The notes beneath the pieces were generated by a model that saw only the letters and a program-made list of their open reading frames with translations, was not told the DNA's origin and made no database searches. From assembly GCF_029227915.1 (NCBI RefSeq), contig NC_079887.1, forward strand, positions 2,852,001 through 2,916,000: a stretch of DNA of 64,000 nt, in the 5' to 3' direction. This stretch comes from Hydractinia symbiolongicarpus. Lineage: Eukaryota > Cnidaria > Hydrozoa > Anthoathecata > Hydractiniidae. A program made the position numbers and the translations under genes. This document shows positions 1 through 11,700 of the stretch, piece after piece; within the stretch, counting starts at the first letter, position 1, and each line of letters opens with the position of its first letter.

Positions 1-3000
1 AAAAGTCACGTGACTGAACAGCCTACTATACGGGCCAAGCCCGGGATTTACCGGAAATCGCGGGTTTTCGTTTGCCAGCGATTAAACTTCTTTTATTCAG
101 CGTCTCATCAAAAATGAAAACATTTTTAAAAACTACAAGTCTTATGCGTTTTAGTGGTGAAAAAATAATTTAAAAAATCGTTCTGGAAATGAGTTTACTC
201 CCTGGGTACTTTCTTTGTATACTTTTGACTATACGGGCCGAGTCCGGGATTTACGGGAAATCGCAGGCTTTCGTTTGCCAGCGATTAAACTGCTTTAATT
301 CAGCGTCTCATCAAAAATGAAAACATTCTTGAAAACTACAAGTCTCATGCGTTTTAGTGGTGAAATAATAATTTAAAAAATCGTTTGGGAAATGAGTTTA
401 CTCCCTGGGTACTTTCTTTGTATACTTTTGACTATACGGGCCGAGTCCAGGATTTACGGGAAATCGCAGGTTTTCGTTTGCCGGCGATTAAACTTCTTTT
501 ATTCAGCGTCTCATCAAGAATGAAAACATTTTTGAAAACTACAAGTTTCATGGGCTTTAGTGGTGAAATAATAATTTAAGAAATCGTTCGGGAAATGAGT
601 TTACACCCTGGGTACTTTCTTTGTATACTTTTAACTATACGGACCGAGTCCGGGATTTACGGGAAATCGCGGGTTTTCGTTTCCCGGCGATTAAACTTCT
701 TTTATTCAGCGTCTCATCAAAAATGAAAACATTTTTAAAAACTACAAATCTTATGCGTTTTAGTGGTGAAAAAGTAATTTAAAAAATCGTTCGGGAAATG
801 AGTTTACTCACAGGGTACTTTCCTTGTATACTTTTAACTATACGGGCCGAGTCCGGGACTTACGGGAAACCGCGGGTTTTCGTTTGCCGGCGATTAAACT
901 TCTTTTATTCAGCGTCTCATCAAAAATGAAAACATTTTTAAAAACTACAAGTCTCATGGGCTTTAGTGGTGAAATAATAATTTAAAAAATCGTGTGGGAA
1001 ATGAGTTTACTCCCTGGGTACTTTCTTTGTATACTTTTGACTATACGGGCGGAGTCCAGGATTTACGGGACATCGCAGGTTTTCGTTTGCCGGCGATTAA
1101 ACTTCTTTTATTCAGCGTCTCATCAAAAATGAAAACATTTTTAAAAACTACAAATCTCGTGCGTTTTAGTGGTGAAATAATAATTTAAAAAATCGTTCGG
1201 GAAATGAGTTTACTCCCTGGGTACTTTCTTTGTATACTTTTGACTATACGGGCCGAGTCCAGGATTTACGGGAAATCGCAGGTTTTCGTTTGCCGGCGAT
1301 TAAACTTCTTTTATTCAGCGTCTCATCAAAAATGAAAACATTTTAAAAAACTACAAGTCTCATGCGTTTTAGTGGTGAAAAAGTAATTTAAAAAATCGTT
1401 CGGGAAATGAGTTTACTCCCTGGGTACTTTCTTTGTATACTTTTGACTATACGGGCCAAGCCGGGATTTACGGGAAATCGCGGTTTTCGTTTGCCGGCGA
1501 TTAAACTTCTTTTATTCAGCGTCTCATCAAAAATGAAAACATTTTTAAAAACTACAAGTCTCATGGGCTTTAGTGGTGAAATAATAATTGAAAAAATCGT
1601 TCTGGAAATGAGTTTACTCCCTGGGTACTTTCTTTGTATACTTTTGACTATACGGGCCGAGTCCGGGATTTACGGGAAATCGCAGGTTTTCGTTTGCCAG
1701 CGATTAAACTGCTTTAGTTCAGCGTCTCATCAAAAATGAAAACATTCTTGAAAACTACAAGTCTCATGCGTTTTAGTGGTGAAATAATAATTTAAAAAAT
1801 CGTTCGGGAAATGAGTTTACTCCCTGGGTACTTTCTTTGTATACTTTTGACTATACGGGCCGAGTCCAGGATTTACGGGAAATCGCAGGTTTTCGTTTGC
1901 CGGCGATTAAACTTCTTTTATTCAGCGTCTCATCAAAAATGAAAACATTTTAAAAAACTACAAGTCTCATGCGTTTTAGTGGTGAAAAAGTAATTTAAAA
2001 AATCGTTCGGGAAATGAGTTTACTCCCTGGGTACTTTCTTTGTATACTTTTGACTATACGGGCCAAGCCGGGATTTACGGGAAATCGCGGTTTTCGTTTG
2101 CCGGCGATTAAACTTCTTTTATTCAGAGTCTCATCAAAAATGAAAACATTTTTAAAAACTACATGTCTTATGCGTTTTAGTGGTGAAAAAATAATTTAAA
2201 AAATCGTGTGGGAAATGAGTTTACTCACAGGGTACTTTCTTTGTATACATTCGACTATACGGGCCAAGCCCGGGATTTACGGGAAATCGCGGGATTTCGT
2301 TTTCCCGCGATTAAACCTCTTTCATTAAGCGTCTCATAAAAAATGAAAACATTTTTGAAAACTACAAGTCTCATGCATTTTAGTGGTGAAAAAAAAAATT
2401 AAAAAATCGTTCAGGAAATGAGTTTACTCCCTGGGTACTTTCTTTGTATACATTCGACTATACGGGCCAAGTCCCGGATTTACGGGAAAACGCAGGATTT
2501 CGTTTGCCGGCGATTAAACCTCTTTCATTAAGCGTCTCATCAAAAATGAAAACATTTTTGAAAACTACAAGTACCATGCGTTTTAGTGGTGAAAAAATAA
2601 TTTAAAAAATCGTTCTGGAAATGAGTTTACTCACAGGGTACTTTCTTTGTATACATTCGACTATACGGGCCAAGCCCGGGATTTACGGGAAATCGCGGGT
2701 TTTCGTTTTCCCGCGATTAAACCTCTTTCATTAAGCGTCTCATCAAAAATGAAAACATTTTTGAAAACTACAAGTCTCATGCGTTTTAGTGGTGAAAAAA
2801 TAATTTAAAAAATCGTTCGGAAAATGAGTTTACTCCCTGGGTACTATCTTTGTATACTTTTGACTATACGGGCCGAGTCCGGGATTTACGGGAAATCGCG
2901 GATTTTCGTTTGCCGGCGATTAAACTTCTTTTATTCAGCGTCCCATCAAATATGAAAATATTTTTGAAAACTACAAGTCTCATACGTTTTAGTGGTGAAA

Positions 3001-5180
3001 AAATAATTTAAAAATTCGTTCGGGAAATGAGTTTACTCTCAGGGTACTTTCCTTGTACACTTTTAACTATACGGACCGAGTCCGGGATTTACGGGAAATC
3101 GCGTGTTATCGTTTGCCGGCGATTAAACTTCTTTTATTCAGCGTCTCATCAAAAATGAAAACATTTTTAAAAACTACAAGTCTTATGCGTTTTAGTGGTG
3201 AAAAAATAATTTAAAAAATCGTTCTGGAAATGAGTTTACTCCCTGGGTACTTTCTTTGTATACTTTTGACTATACGGGCCGAGTCCGAGATTTAGGGAAA
3301 TCGCAGGTTTTCGTTTGCCGGCGATTAAACCTCTTTCATTAAGCGTCTTATCAAAAATGAAAACATTTTTGAAAACTACAAGTCTCATGCGTGTTAGTGG
3401 TGAAAAAATAATTTTAAAAATCGTTCGGGAAATGAGTTTACTCCCTGGGTACTTTCTTTGTATACTTTTGCCTATACCGGCCGAGTACGGGATTTACGGG
3501 AAATCGCAGGTTTTCGTTTCCCGGCGATTAAACTTCTTTTATTCAGCGTCTTATCAAAAATGAAAACATTTTTGAAAACTACAAGTCTCATGCGTTTTAG
3601 TGGTGAAAAAATAATTTAAAAAATCGTTCGGGAAATGAGTTTACACCCTGGGTACTTTCTTTGTATACTTTTGACTATACGGGCCGAGTCCGGGATTTAC
3701 GGGAAATCGCAGGTTTTCTTTTGCCGGCGATTAAACTTCTTTTATTCAGCGTCTCATCAAAAATGAAAACATTTTTGAAAACTACAAGTCTCATGGGCTT
3801 TAGTGGTGAAATAATAATTTAAAAAATCGTTCGGGAAATGAGTTTACACCCTGGGTACTTTCTTTGTATACTTTTAACTATACGGACCGAGTCCGGGATT
3901 TACGGGAAATTGCGGGTTTTCGTTTGCCGGTGATTAAACTTCTTTTATTCAGCGTCTCATCAAAAATGAAAACATTTTTAAAAAACTACAAATCTTATGC
4001 GTTTTAGTGGTGAAAAAGTAATTTAAAAAATCGTTCTGGAAATGAGTTTACTCACAGGGTACTTTCTTTGTATACCTTCGACTATACGTGCCAATCCCGG
4101 GATTTACGGGAAATCGCGGGTTTTCGTTTGCCGGCGATTAAACTGCTTTTATTCAGCGTCTCATCAAAAATGAAAACATTTTTGAAAACTACAAGTCTCA
4201 GGCGTTTTAGTGGTGAAAAAAGTATTTAAAAAATCGTTCTGGAAATGAGTTTACTCTCAGGGTACTTTCTTTGTATACATTTGACTATACGTGCCAAGCC
4301 CGGGATTTACGGGAAATCGCGGGTTTTCGTTTGCCGGCGATTAAACTGCTTTTATTCAGCGTCTCATCAAAAATGAAAACATTCTTGAAAACTACAAGTC
4401 TCATGCGTTTTAGTGGTGAAATAATAATTTAAAAAATCGTTTGGGAAATGAGTTTACTCCCTGGGTACTTTCTTTGTATACTTTTGACTATACGGGCCGA
4501 GTCCAGGATTTACGGGAAATCGCAGGTTTTCGTTTGCCGGCGATTAAACTTCATTTATTCAGCGTCTTATCAAAAATGAAAACATTTTTAAAAACTACAA
4601 GTCTCATGCGTTTTAGTGGTGAAAATTAATTTAAAAAATCGTTCGGGAAATGAGTTTACTTCCTGGGTACTTTCTTTGTATACTTTTGACTATACGGGCC
4701 GAGTCCGGGATTTACGGGAAATCGCGGATTTTCGTTTGCCGGCGATTAAACTTCTTTTATTCATCGTCCCATCAAATATGAAAATATTTTTGAAAACTAC
4801 AAGTCTCATGCGTTTAGTGGTAAAAAAATAATATAAAAAATCGTTCGGGAAATGAGTTTACTCCCTGGTTACTTTCTTTGTATACTTTTGACTATACGGG
4901 CCAAGCCCGGGATTTACGGGAAATCGCAGGTTTTCCTTTGCAGGCGATTAAACTGCTTTTATTCAGCGTCTCATCAAAAATGAAAACATTTTTAAAAACT
5001 ACAAGTCTCATGCGTTGTAGTGGTGAAAAAGTAATTTAAAAAATCGTTCGGGAAATGAGTTTACTTCCTGGGTACTTTCTTTGTATACTTTTGACTATAC
5101 GGGCCGAGTCCGGGATTTACGGGAAATCGCAGATTTTCGTTTGCCGGCGATTAAACTTCTTTTATTCAGCGTCTCATCAA
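1..5180 (+). repeat. Left-end segment, mixed monomer types with 3-mer and 7-mer duplications
   Basis: This stretch mixes type A, B, C and D monomers. A rare variant (ACTGCTTTAATTCAG at about 290, ACTGCTTTAGTTCAG at about 1709) recurs at a distance of 1419 bp, about seven monomers. A second duplication with a period of 607 bp (three monomers) joins about 1160-1525 to about 1767-2132. Both copies carry the private variants AACATTTTAAAAAAC and AATCGCGGTTTTCG. Type D monomers cluster at about 2230-2800. The only two type C monomers of the left arm are at about 2850-3010 and 4690-4840. Open frames here, such as 1407-1739, are read-through of the repeat. Confidence 0.85.
3757..3778. other. Representative AT-rich hairpin in the monomer
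   Basis: TCAAAAATG and CATTTTTGA are perfect 9-bp inverted partners separated by AAAA. Most monomers carry this element. Those with TTTTTAAAAAC keep only a 7-bp stem, and type C monomers change both arms. Its role is unknown; it could extrude as a cruciform or serve as a protein-binding dyad. Confidence 0.7.
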
Positions 5181-5707
5181 AAATGAAAACATTTTTAAAA
5201 ACTACAAGTCTTATGCGTTTTAGTGGTGAAATAATAATTTAAAAAATCGTTCTGGAAATGAGTTTACTCCCTGGGTACTTTCTTTGTATACTTTTGACTA
5301 TACGGGCCGAGTCCGGGATTTAGGGAAATCGCAGGTTTTCCTTTGCCGGCGATTAAACTGCTTTTATTCAGCGTCTCATCAAAAATGAAAACATTTTTAA
5401 AAACTACAAGTCTTATGCGTTTTAGTGGTGAAATAATAATTTAAAAAATCGTTCTGGAAATGAGTTTACTCCCTGGGTACTTTCTTTGTATACTTTTGAC
5501 TATACGGGCCGAGTCCGGGATTTAGGGAAATCGCAGGTTTTCCTTTGCCGGCGATTAAACTGCTTTTATTCAGCGTCTCATCAAAAATGAAAACATTTTT
5601 AAAAACTACAAGTCTCATGCGTTGTAGTGGTGAAAAAATAATTTAAAAAATCGTTCGGGAAATGAGTTTACTCCCTGGGTACTTTCTTTGTATACTTTTG
5701 ACTATAC

Positions 5708-5739
5708 GGGCCAAGCCGGGATTTACGGGAAATCGCGGG
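5708..5739 (+). other. Representative G-quadruplex-type motif in CCAAGCCGGG monomers
   Basis: Four GGG runs are separated by CCAAGCC (7), ATTTAC (6) and AAATCGC (7), which just satisfies the usual G3 N1-7 pattern. The next monomer has the same motif at 5910-5941. In the right arm the C-rich complement appears, for example at 17881-17912. Monomers with CCGAGTCCGGG or CCCGGG have an 8-nt first loop, and those with GGACC lose one run, so the strict motif is limited to one variant. Loops are long, so folding would be weak; this is a sequence match only. Confidence 0.6.
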
Positions 5740-5758
5740 TTTTCGTTTGCCGGCGATT
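5731..5758. other. Representative GC-containing dyad in the monomer
   Basis: AATCGCGGG and CCGGCGATT pair at eight of nine positions around a 10-nt spacer (TTTTCGTTTG). The dyad recurs in most monomers with ATCGCGGG and overlaps the G-rich motif. The arm-switch junction falls inside this part of the monomer. No function is known. Confidence 0.6.
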
Positions 5759-6024
5759 AAACTTCTTTTATTCAGCGTCTCATCAAAAATGAAAACATTT
5801 TTAAAAACTACAAGTCTCATGCGTTGTAGTGGTGAAAAAATAATTTAAAAAATCGTTCGGGAAATGAGTTTACTCCCTGGGTACTTTCTTTGTATACTTT
5901 TGACTATACGGGCCAAGCCGGGATTTACGGGAAATCGCGGGTTTTCGTTTGCCGGCGATTAAACTTCTTTTATTCAGCGTCTCATCAAAAATGAAAACAT
6001 TTTTAAAAACTACAAGTCTTATGC

Positions 6025-8700
6025 GTTTTAGTGGTGAAAAAAAAAATTAAAAACTCGTTCGGGAAATGAGTTTACTCCCTGGGCACTTTCTTTGTATACA
6101 TTCGACTATACGGGCCAAGCCCCGGATTTACGGGAAAACACGGGATTTCGTTTGCCGGCGATTAAACTTCTTTTATTCAGCGTCTCATCAAAAATGAAAA
6201 CATTTTTAAAAACTACAAGTCTCATGGGCTTTAGTGGTGAAATAATAACTTAAAAAATCGTTTGGGAAATGAGTTTACTCCCTGGGTACTTTCTTTGTAT
6301 ACTTTTGACTATACGGACCAAGCCGGGATTTACGGGAAATCGCGGGTTTTCGTTTGCCGGCGATTAAACTTCTTTTATTCAGCGTCTCATCAAAAATGAA
6401 AACATTTTTAAAAACTACAAATCTTATGCGTTTTAGTGGTGAAAAAATAATTTAAAAAATCGTTCTGGAAATGAGTTTACTCACAGGGTACTTTTTTTGT
6501 ATACATTTGACTATACGGGCCAAGCCCGGGATTTACGGAAATCGCGGGTTTTCGTTTTTCGGCGATTAAACCTCTTTCATTAAGCGTCTCATCAAAAAAG
6601 AAAACATTTTTGAAAACTACAAGTCTCATGCGTTTTAGTGGTGAAAAAAAAAATTAAAAAATCGTTTGGGAAATGAGTTTACTCCCTGAGCACTTTCTTT
6701 GTATACATTCGACTATACGGGCCAAGCCCCGGATTTACGGGAAAACGCGGGATTTCGTTTGCCGGCGATTAAACTTCTTTCATTAAGCGTCTCATCAAAA
6801 ATGAAAACATTTTTAAAATTTACAAGTCTTATGCGTTTTAGTGGTGAAAAAGTAATTTAAAAAATCGTTCTGGAAATGAGTTTACTCCCTGGGTACTTTC
6901 TTTGTTTACTTTTGACTATACCGGCCGAGTCCGGGATTTATGGAAATCGCAGGTTTTCGTTTGCCGGCGATTAAACTGATTTTATTCAGCGTCTCATTAA
7001 AAATGAAAACATTTTTAAAAACTACAAGTCACAGGCGTTTTAGTGGTGAAAAAATAATTTAAAAAATCGTTCGGGAAATGAGTGTACTCCCTGGGTACTT
7101 TCTTTGTATACTTTTGACTATACGGACCAAGCCGGGATTTACGGGAAATCGCGGGTTTTCGTTTGCCGGCGATAAAACTTCTTTTATTCAGCGTCTCATC
7201 AAAAATGAAAACATTTTTAAAAACTACAAATCTTATGCGTTTTAGTGGTGAAAAAATAATTTATAAAATCGTTCTGGAAATGAGTTTACTCCCTGGGTAC
7301 TTTCTTTGTATACTTTTGACTATACAGGCCGAGTCCGGGATTTAGGGAAATCGCAGGTTTTCGTTTGCCGGCGATTAAACTGCTTTTAATCAACGTCTCA
7401 TTAAAAATGAAAACATTTTTAAAAACTACAAGTCTCAGGCGTTTTAGTGGTGAAAAAATAATTTAAAAAATCGTTCGGGAAATGAGTTTACTCCCTGGGT
7501 ACTTTCTTTGTATACTTTTTACTATACGGACCAAGCCGGGATTTACGGGAAATCGCGGGTTTTCGTTTGCCGGCGATTAAACTTCTTTTATTCAGCGTCT
7601 CATCAAAAATGAAAACATTTTTAAAAACTACAAATCTTATGCGTTTTAGTGGTGAAAAAATAATTTAAAAAATCGTTCTGGAAATGAGTTTACTCACAGG
7701 GTACTTTTTTTGTATACATTTGACTATACGGGCCAAGCCCGGGATTTACGGAAATCGCGGGTTTTCGTTTTTCGGTGATTAAACCTCTTTCATTAAGCGT
7801 CTCATCAAAAATGAAAACATTTTTAAAAACTACAAGTCTTATGCGTTTTAGTGGTGAAAAAATAATTTAAAAAATCGTTCTGGAAATGAGTTTACTCCCT
7901 GGGTACTTTCTTTGTATACTTTTGACTATACGGGCCGAGTCCGGGATTTAGGGAAATCGCAGGTTTTCGTTTGCCGGCGATTAAACTGCTTTTATTCAGC
8001 GTCTCATTAAAAATGAAAACATTTTTAAAAACTACAAGTCTCAGGCGTTTTAGTGGTGAAAAAATAATTTAAAAAATCGTTCGGGAAATGAGTTTACTCC
8101 CTGGGTACTTTCTTTGTATACTTTTGACTATACGGACCAAGCCGGGATTTACGGGAAATCGCCGGTTTTCGTTTGCCGGCGATTAAACTTCTTTTATTCA
8201 GCGTCTCATCAAAAATGAAAACATTTTTAAAAACTACAAATCTTATGCGTTTTAGTGGTGAAAAAATAATTTAAAAAATCGTTCTGGAAATGAGTTTACT
8301 CACAGGGTACTTTCTTTGTATACATTCGACTATACGGGCCAAGCCCCGGATTTACGGGAAAACGCGGGATTTCGTTTGCCGGGGATTAAACTGCTTTCAT
8401 TAAGCGTCTCATCAAAAATGAAAACATTTTTAAAATTTACAAGTCTTATGCGTTTTAGTGGTGAAAAAATAATTTAAAAAATCGTTCTGGAAATGAGTTT
8501 ACTCCCTGGGTACTTTCTTTGTATACTTTTGACTATATGGGCCGAGTCCGGGATTTAGGGAATTCGCAGGTTTTTGTTTGCCGGCGATTAAACTGCTTTT
8601 ATTCAGCGTCTCATCAAAAATGAAAACATTTTTGAAAACTACAAGTCTCAGGCGTTTTAGTGGTGAACAAATAATTTAAAAAATCGTTCGGGAAATGAGT
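6025..8700 (+). repeat. Type B and D rich segment with 6-mer and 7-mer spacing
   Basis: Type D monomers (ATTAAACCTCTTTCATTAAG) alternate with type B and A monomers here. The marker GTACTTTTTTTGTATACATT (C replaced by T inside the T run) is at 6491 and 7704, and again at 9120 and 11144. The distances are 1213 bp (six monomers), 1416 bp (seven) and 2024 bp (ten). Many monomers have GGACCAAGCCGGG. Nothing other than satellite is present. Confidence 0.85.
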
Positions 8701-11700
8701 TTACTCCCTGGGTACTTTCTTTGTATACTTTTGACTATACGGACCAAGCCGGGATTTACGGGAAATCGCGGGTTTTCGTTTGCCGGCGATTAAACTTCTT
8801 TTATTCAGCGTCTCATCAAAAATGAAAACATTTTTAAAAACTACAAATCTTATGCGTTTTAGTGGTGAAAAAATAATTTAAAAAATCGTTCTGGAAATGA
8901 GTTTACTCACAGGGTACTTTCTTTGTATACATTCGACTATACGTGCCAAGCCCGGGATTTACGGGAAATCGCGGGTTTTCGTTTGCCGGCGATTAAACTG
9001 CTTTTATTCAGCGTCTCATCAAAAATGAAAACATTTTTAAAAACTACAAATCTTATGCGTTTTAGTGGTGAAAAAATAATTTAAAAAATCGTTCTGGAAA
9101 TGAGTTTACTCACAGGGTACTTTTTTTGTATACATTTGACTATACGGGCCAAGCCCGGGATTTACGGAAATCGCGGGTTTTCGTTTTTCGGCGATTAAAC
9201 CTCTTTCATTAAGCGTCTCATCAAAAATGAAAACATTTTTGAAAACTACAACTCTCATGCGTTTTAGTGGTGAAAAAAAAAATTAAAAAATCGTTCGGGA
9301 AATGAGTTTACTCCCTGGGCACTTTCTTTGTATACATTCGACTATACGGGCCAAGCCCCGGATTTACGGGAAAACGCGGGATTTCGTTTGCCGGCGATTA
9401 AACTTCTTTCATTAAGAGTCTCATCAAAAATGAAAACATTTTTAAAATTTACAAGTCTTATGCGTTTTAGTGGTGAAAAAATAATTTAAAAAAACGTTCT
9501 GGAAATGAGTTTACTCCCTGGGTACTTTCTTTGTATACTTTTGACTATACGGGCCGAGTCCGGGATTTAGGGAAATCGCAGGTTTTCGTTTGCCGGCGAT
9601 TAAACTGCTTTTATTCAGCGTCTCATTAAAAATGAAAACATTTTTAAAAACTACAAGTCTCAGGCGTTTTAGTGGTGAAAAAATAATTTAAAAAATCGTT
9701 CGGGAAATGAGTTTACTCCCTGGGTACTTTCTTTGTATACTTTTGACTATACGGACCAAGCCGGGATTTACGGGAAATCGCGGGTTTTCGTTTGCCGGCG
9801 ATTAAACTTCTTTTATTCAGCGTCTCATCAAAAATGAAAACATTTTTAAAAACTACAAATCTTATGCGTTTTAGTGGTGAAAAAATAATTTAAAAAATCG
9901 TTCTGGAAATGAGTTTACTCACAGGGTACTTTCTTTGTATACATTCGACTATACGTGCCAAGCCCGGGATTTACGGGAAATCGCAAGTTTTCGTTTGCCG
10001 GCGATTAAACTGCTTTTATTCAGCGTCTCATCAAAAATGAAAACATTTTTGAAAACTACAAGTCTCAGGCGTTTTAGTGGTGAAAAATTAATTTAAAAAA
10101 TCGTTCGGGAAATGAGTTTACTCCCTGGGTACTTTCTTTGTATACTTTTGACTATACGGACCAAGCCGGGATTTTCGGGAAATCGCGGGTTTTCGTTTGC
10201 CGGCGATTAAACTTCTTTTATTCAGCGTCTCATCGAAAATGAAAACATTTTTAAAAACTACAAGTCTTATGCGTTTTAGTGGTGAAAAAATAATTTAAAA
10301 AATCGTTGTGGAAATGAGTTTACTCACAGGGTACTTTCTTTGTATACATTCGACTATACGTGCCAAGCCCGGGATTTACGGGAAATCGCGGGTTTTCGTT
10401 TGCCGGCGATTAAACTGCTTTTATTCAGCGTCTCATCAAAAATGAAAACATTCTTAAAAACTACAAGTCTCATGCGCTTTAGTGGTGAAATAATAATTTA
10501 AAAAATCGTTCTGGAAATGAGTTTACTCCCTGGGTACTTTCTTTGTATACTTTTGACTATACGGGCCGAGTCCGGGATTTAGGGAAATCGCAGGTTTTCG
10601 TTTGCCGGCGATTAAACTGCTTTTATTCAGCGTCTCATTAAAAATGAAAACATTTTTAAAAAGTACAAGTCTCAGGCGTTTTAGTGGTGAAAAAATAATT
10701 TAAAAAATCGTTCGGGAAATGAGTTTACTCCCTGGGTACTTTCTTTGTATACTTTTGACTATACGGACCAAGCCGGGATTTACGGGAAATCGCGGGTTTT
10801 CGTTTGCCGGCGATTAAACTTCTTTTATTCAGCGTCTCATCAAAAATGAAAACATTTTTAAAAACTACAAATCTTATGCGTTTTAGTGGTGAAAAAATAA
10901 TTTAAAAAATCGTTCTGGAAATGAGTTTACTCACAGGGTACTTTCTTTGTATACATTCGACTATACGTGCCAAGCCCGGGATTTACGGGAAATCGCGGGT
11001 TTTCGTTTGCCGGCGATTAAACTGCTTTTATTCAGCGTCTCATCAAAAATGAAAACATTTTTAAAAACTACAAATCTTATGCGTTTTAGTGGTGAAAAAA
11101 TAATTTAAAAAATCGTTCTGGAAATGAGTTTACTCACAGGGTACTTTTTTTGTATACATTTGACTATACGGGCCAAGCCCGGGATTTACGGAAATCGCGG
11201 GTTTTCGTTTTTCGGCGATTAAACCTCTTTCATTAAGCGTCTCATCAAAAATGAAAACATTTTTGAAAACTACAACTCTCATGCGTTTTAGTGGTGAAAA
11301 AAAAAATTAAAAAATCGTTCGGGAAATGAGTTTACTCCCTGGGCACTTTCTTTGTATACATTCGACTATACGGGCCAAGCCCCGGATTTACGGGAAAACG
11401 CGGGATTTCGTTTGCCGGCGATTAAACTTCTTTCATTAAGAGTCTCATCAAAAATGAAAACATTTTTAAAATTTACAAGTCTTATGCGTTTTAGTGGTGA
11501 AAAAATAATTTAAAAAATCGTTCTGGAAATGAGTTTACTCCCTGGGTACTTTCTTTGTATACTTTTGACTATACGGGCCGAGTCCGGGATTTAGGGAAAT
11601 CGCAGGTTTTCGTTTGCCGGCGATTAAACTGCTTTTATTCAGCGTCTCATTAAAAATGAAAACATTTTTAAAAACTACAAGTCTCAGGCGTTTTAGTGGT

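Larger units (their letters stand above)
5180..6025 (+). repeat. Two single-monomer tandem duplications
   Basis: Two neighbouring monomers carrying GGGATTTAGGGAAATCGCAG and CTTTGCCGGCGATTAAACTG (TTTTCC in place of TTTTCG) sit about 201 bp apart, near 5318 and 5518. Directly after them, two monomers carrying the private variant GCGTTGTAGTGG and CCAAGCCGGG lie 202 bp apart (GTTGTAG at 5621 and 5823). Adjacent near-identical copies with private variants suggest recent one-unit expansion, by unequal exchange or slippage. The periods are slightly below 203 because these variants have small internal deletions. Confidence 0.85.

Noticed and set aside
1407-1739. Open frame of 110 codons and similar frames of 60-102 codons on both strands
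   Set aside because: All are read-through of the satellite monomer or of its complement. They are repeated wherever the repeat is, are interrupted by stops and frame shifts in sister copies, and resemble no protein family I know.
2248-2262. Pol III B box in the type B segment ATTCGACTA
   Set aside because: It shares TTCGA with the GWTCRANNC consensus but mismatches the first and last positions. No A box was found at a suitable distance.
5735-5760. CENP-B box in TTTCGTTTGCCGGCGATT
   Set aside because: The segment begins with TTCG, but the A and CGGG core positions of the nTTCGnnnnAnnCGGGn consensus do not match on either strand.
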